This document shows positions 62,394 to 64,000 of a DNA stretch of 64,000 nt, one piece after another; the first letter of the stretch is position 1, and the number at the start of each line of letters is the position of its first letter. The notes under the pieces are model-generated. The model saw only the letters and a program-made list of their open reading frames with translations. It did no database searches and was not told where the DNA came from. Source of the stretch: Cupriavidus sp. WKF15 (GTDB lineage: Bacteria > Pseudomonadota > Gammaproteobacteria > Burkholderiales > Burkholderiaceae). The translations under genes were made by a program, and so were the position numbers. The stretch lies in the NCBI RefSeq assembly GCF_029278605.1, contig NZ_CP119574.1, forward strand, positions 496,001 through 560,000. Direction: 5' to 3'.

Positions 62394-63302
62394 ATGGACC
62401 TGAACCTGATCACGCTATTCGTTGAGATTGTGGAGTGCCATGGCCTGGCTGCGGCAGCGCGCAAGCTCGATATGTCGAAGTCAAACATCAGCCAGAGACT
62501 CAAGGTTCTCGAGCGCGAAACACGCGCGCAACTTGTCCGACGATCGGCACGCAGTTTCGAGCTGACCGAAGCGGGCCAGGTACTCTATGCCGCCGGACGG
62601 CGCACGCTTGATGATCTGGACAACGCCCGCGCATCCATCGACATGCTTGGGCACACGTTGACGGGTCGGATTCGCATCAGCGTACCCACCGGAATTGGCA
62701 GGCTGTTCATCGGGCCGAAGCTACGTGAATTCGCGCGGATTCATCCGGGAATCTCGCTGACGATCACCTTCAGTAACAGGGTCGAAGATCTGATTGCTTC
62801 CGAAATCGATATCGCGCTGCGCATCGAGCGAACACCTCCTTTGGATTACGTCGCACGTGAAGTTTGCTCCATTGACTGGGTTCTTTGCGCATCCGCGGAT
62901 TATTTTATGAGACACGGACCGATTAACCACCCTGCTGACCTCGCCTCGCAGGTTTTTATCGGGCTGCCGCCGAGCCAGGAAACGACGATCGAGCTTAGAA
63001 ATCGAAATGACGATGCAGACGCCCAGCTCATCCATATCCAGCCAACGCTGCAATCGGCAGACTACCCCTTTATTCTCGATGCTGTGCTCGAAGGCATGGG
63101 AATCGGCATTCTGCCGAAATACGCCATGTGCGGGTCGAGCGCCCGGAATCTCCAGCAAGTCCTTCCGCAGTACCGGATCGTCGGGCAACTAAACAGCCTG
63201 TATATTCTCACGCTGCCCAGCCATTTCCCGTCACCCGCAAAGCGGGCGCTGATAGAGTTTCTTGAAAAGGAATTGAGGGAATACGCTGAGAGCTGGAAAT
63301 AA
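62394..63302 (+). CDS. LysR-family transcriptional regulator
   Basis: A 302-residue regulator with an N-terminal winged helix (VECHGLAAAARKLDMSKSNI, then SQRLKVLERETRAQLVRRSA) and a substrate-binding domain. Same strand as the YciI gene 87 nt upstream. Targets unknown, but the YciI gene or the aldehyde dehydrogenase are candidates. Confidence 0.92.
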   Translation: MDLNLITLFVEIVECHGLAAAARKLDMSKSNISQRLKVLERETRAQLVRRSARSFELTEAGQVLYAAGRRTLDDLDNARASIDMLGHTLTGRIRISVPTGIGRLFIGPKLREFARIHPGISLTITFSNRVEDLIASEIDIALRIERTPPLDYVAREVCSIDWVLCASADYFMRHGPINHPADLASQVFIGLPPSQETTIELRNRNDDADAQLIHIQPTLQSADYPFILDAVLEGMGIGILPKYAMCGSSARNLQQVLPQYRIVGQLNSLYILTLPSHFPSPAKRALIEFLEKELREYAESWK

Positions 63303-63750
63303 GCGCCTCAAATTGCGCCGGCCCCTCAGAACCGGTGCGCCAATTCGACACCTCACCACACTAGTTGTGCCGCTGCTGTCAACAAGGAATCACAACGATT
63401 GCGCGGCCGCAGGGCGCCACGACAATCGCCCCTTTGAACCATTGGTTCAGTGCGACCACACTACGCGCCACCACTGTGTGCACGTCCAAAAGGCCACCTG
63501 CGCACACCTCATCATGACGCCGAAAGCGGCTGTCCGTGTCACTCCAGGCCGCTTCACGTGCGCACTGGCCAACGTGCCATGCCTCCGTTCCTGGTGCCTG
63601 TGTCGACGGCGTCATGTTCACTGGTAGTTAACGCTGCATCCGTTTCCAATGGGATTGTCAGCCGGCAGCGTGAATTCCAGAATGTGCTAACGATGCATGG
63701 ATGGCGAAGAAACTCAGTCCATGTTCCGCTGACACACCGAGGACCGCCAG
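63303..63750. other. Gap containing dispersed repeat copy 2
   Basis: No gene recognised. The repeat occupies 63593-63716, ending just before the next gene's ribosome site. Confidence 0.4.
63593..63716. repeat. Dispersed repeat of about 120 nt, copy 2
   Basis: Matches 58603-58722 in the same orientation (AACGCTGC, CAATGGGATTGTCAG, CCAGAATG, CTAACGATG in order). It ends about 35 nt before the aldehyde dehydrogenase start, so it may carry part of that promoter. Confidence 0.6.
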
Positions 63751-64000
63751 ATGGAATACCAGACAATCAACCCGGCGACAGGGAAGCTAGTCAAGTCGTT
63801 CGACACCGCGAAGGACCACGAAATCGAGGAGATTATTGCGACGGCTCAAAATGCTTTTGAACTGGATTGGCGGCATCGGTCCGTTGTGGATCGTGCGCAG
63901 ATTATCGCGAAAGCAGCATCCATTCTGCGGGAAAAGGCGGAAGATTACGCGCAGATTATCACGATGGAAATGGGAAAGAGGATTGCCGAAGCCCGCGTCG
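63751..64000 (+). CDS. NAD(P)-dependent aldehyde dehydrogenase, N-terminal part
   Basis: The first 83 residues of an aldehyde dehydrogenase: MEYQTINPATGKLVKSFDTA, then..AQNAFELDWRHRSVVDRAQI and ITMEMGKRIAEARV, matching succinate-semialdehyde dehydrogenase-type enzymes. GAGGA lies 8 nt before the ATG. Cut by the right edge; the catalytic Cys and Glu are outside the window. Confidence 0.88.
   Translation, partial: MEYQTINPATGKLVKSFDTAKDHEIEEIIATAQNAFELDWRHRSVVDRAQIIAKAASILREKAEDYAQIITMEMGKRIAEARV

Overview
The window looks like a chromosome or megaplasmid segment of a high-GC betaproteobacterium of the Burkholderiaceae. Cupriavidus or Ralstonia is my best guess, inferred from a phasin, a bo3-type quinol oxidase, many MocR/LysR/TetR regulators, and insertion sequences and small exported proteins typical of that group. 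No rRNA, tRNA or CRISPR array was seen.

Layout. 0-10 kb is ordinary: cyoA-cyoB (minus strand), a divergent MocR regulator, an unusual FAD-oxidoreductase/patatin fusion, and a two-component system whose kinase carries two nearly identical PAS domains. 10-29 kb is a decayed accessory zone. It holds fragments of a tyrosine recombinase and an IS110 transposase, an exported Asp-box protein, an intact IS701-family element (4-bp CTAA duplication), several small exported proteins, and an IS607-type TnpA/TnpB element next to a cold-shock gene. It also holds three related GNAT acetyltransferases, an uncharacterised protein family, and remnants of hugZ, acylphosphatase and aquaporin genes. 29-36.7 kb is a BigR-controlled sulfur/persulfide cluster: bigR, split YeeE/YedE transporter, TauE-like exporter, diheme thiosulfate dehydrogenase-like cytochrome, DUF2892 protein, AhpD-like protein and a His-tailed periplasmic protein on the minus strand, with a persulfide dioxygenase-like gene divergent. 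An IS66-family element with a perfect 8-bp duplication cuts this cluster.

The most remarkable object is at 38.06-42.45 kb. A 1204-bp IS5-family element (CTAG duplication) has been expanded to about 4.4 kb by three insertions: an IS256-family element in its 3' end and two ORF-less group II introns of about 905 nt, one just inside each terminus and in opposite orientation. It sits at the end of an MFS gene that carries two nonsense mutations.

42.7-64 kb is mostly intact chromosomal-style coding: phasin, a second intact copy of the uncharacterised family, MATE pump, NmrA-like/LysR pair, zinc-type dehydrogenases, TetR and MocR regulators with partners, a DJ-1/PfpI protein, an enoyl-CoA hydratase, a frameshifted MarR with recognisable palindromic sites, alpha/beta hydrolase, NTF2-like, quinone oxidoreductase, a Tat-exported tandem YciI protein, LysR, and the start of an aldehyde dehydrogenase. 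Many genes here are regulator-plus-oxidoreductase pairs, suggesting stress or xenobiotic responses.
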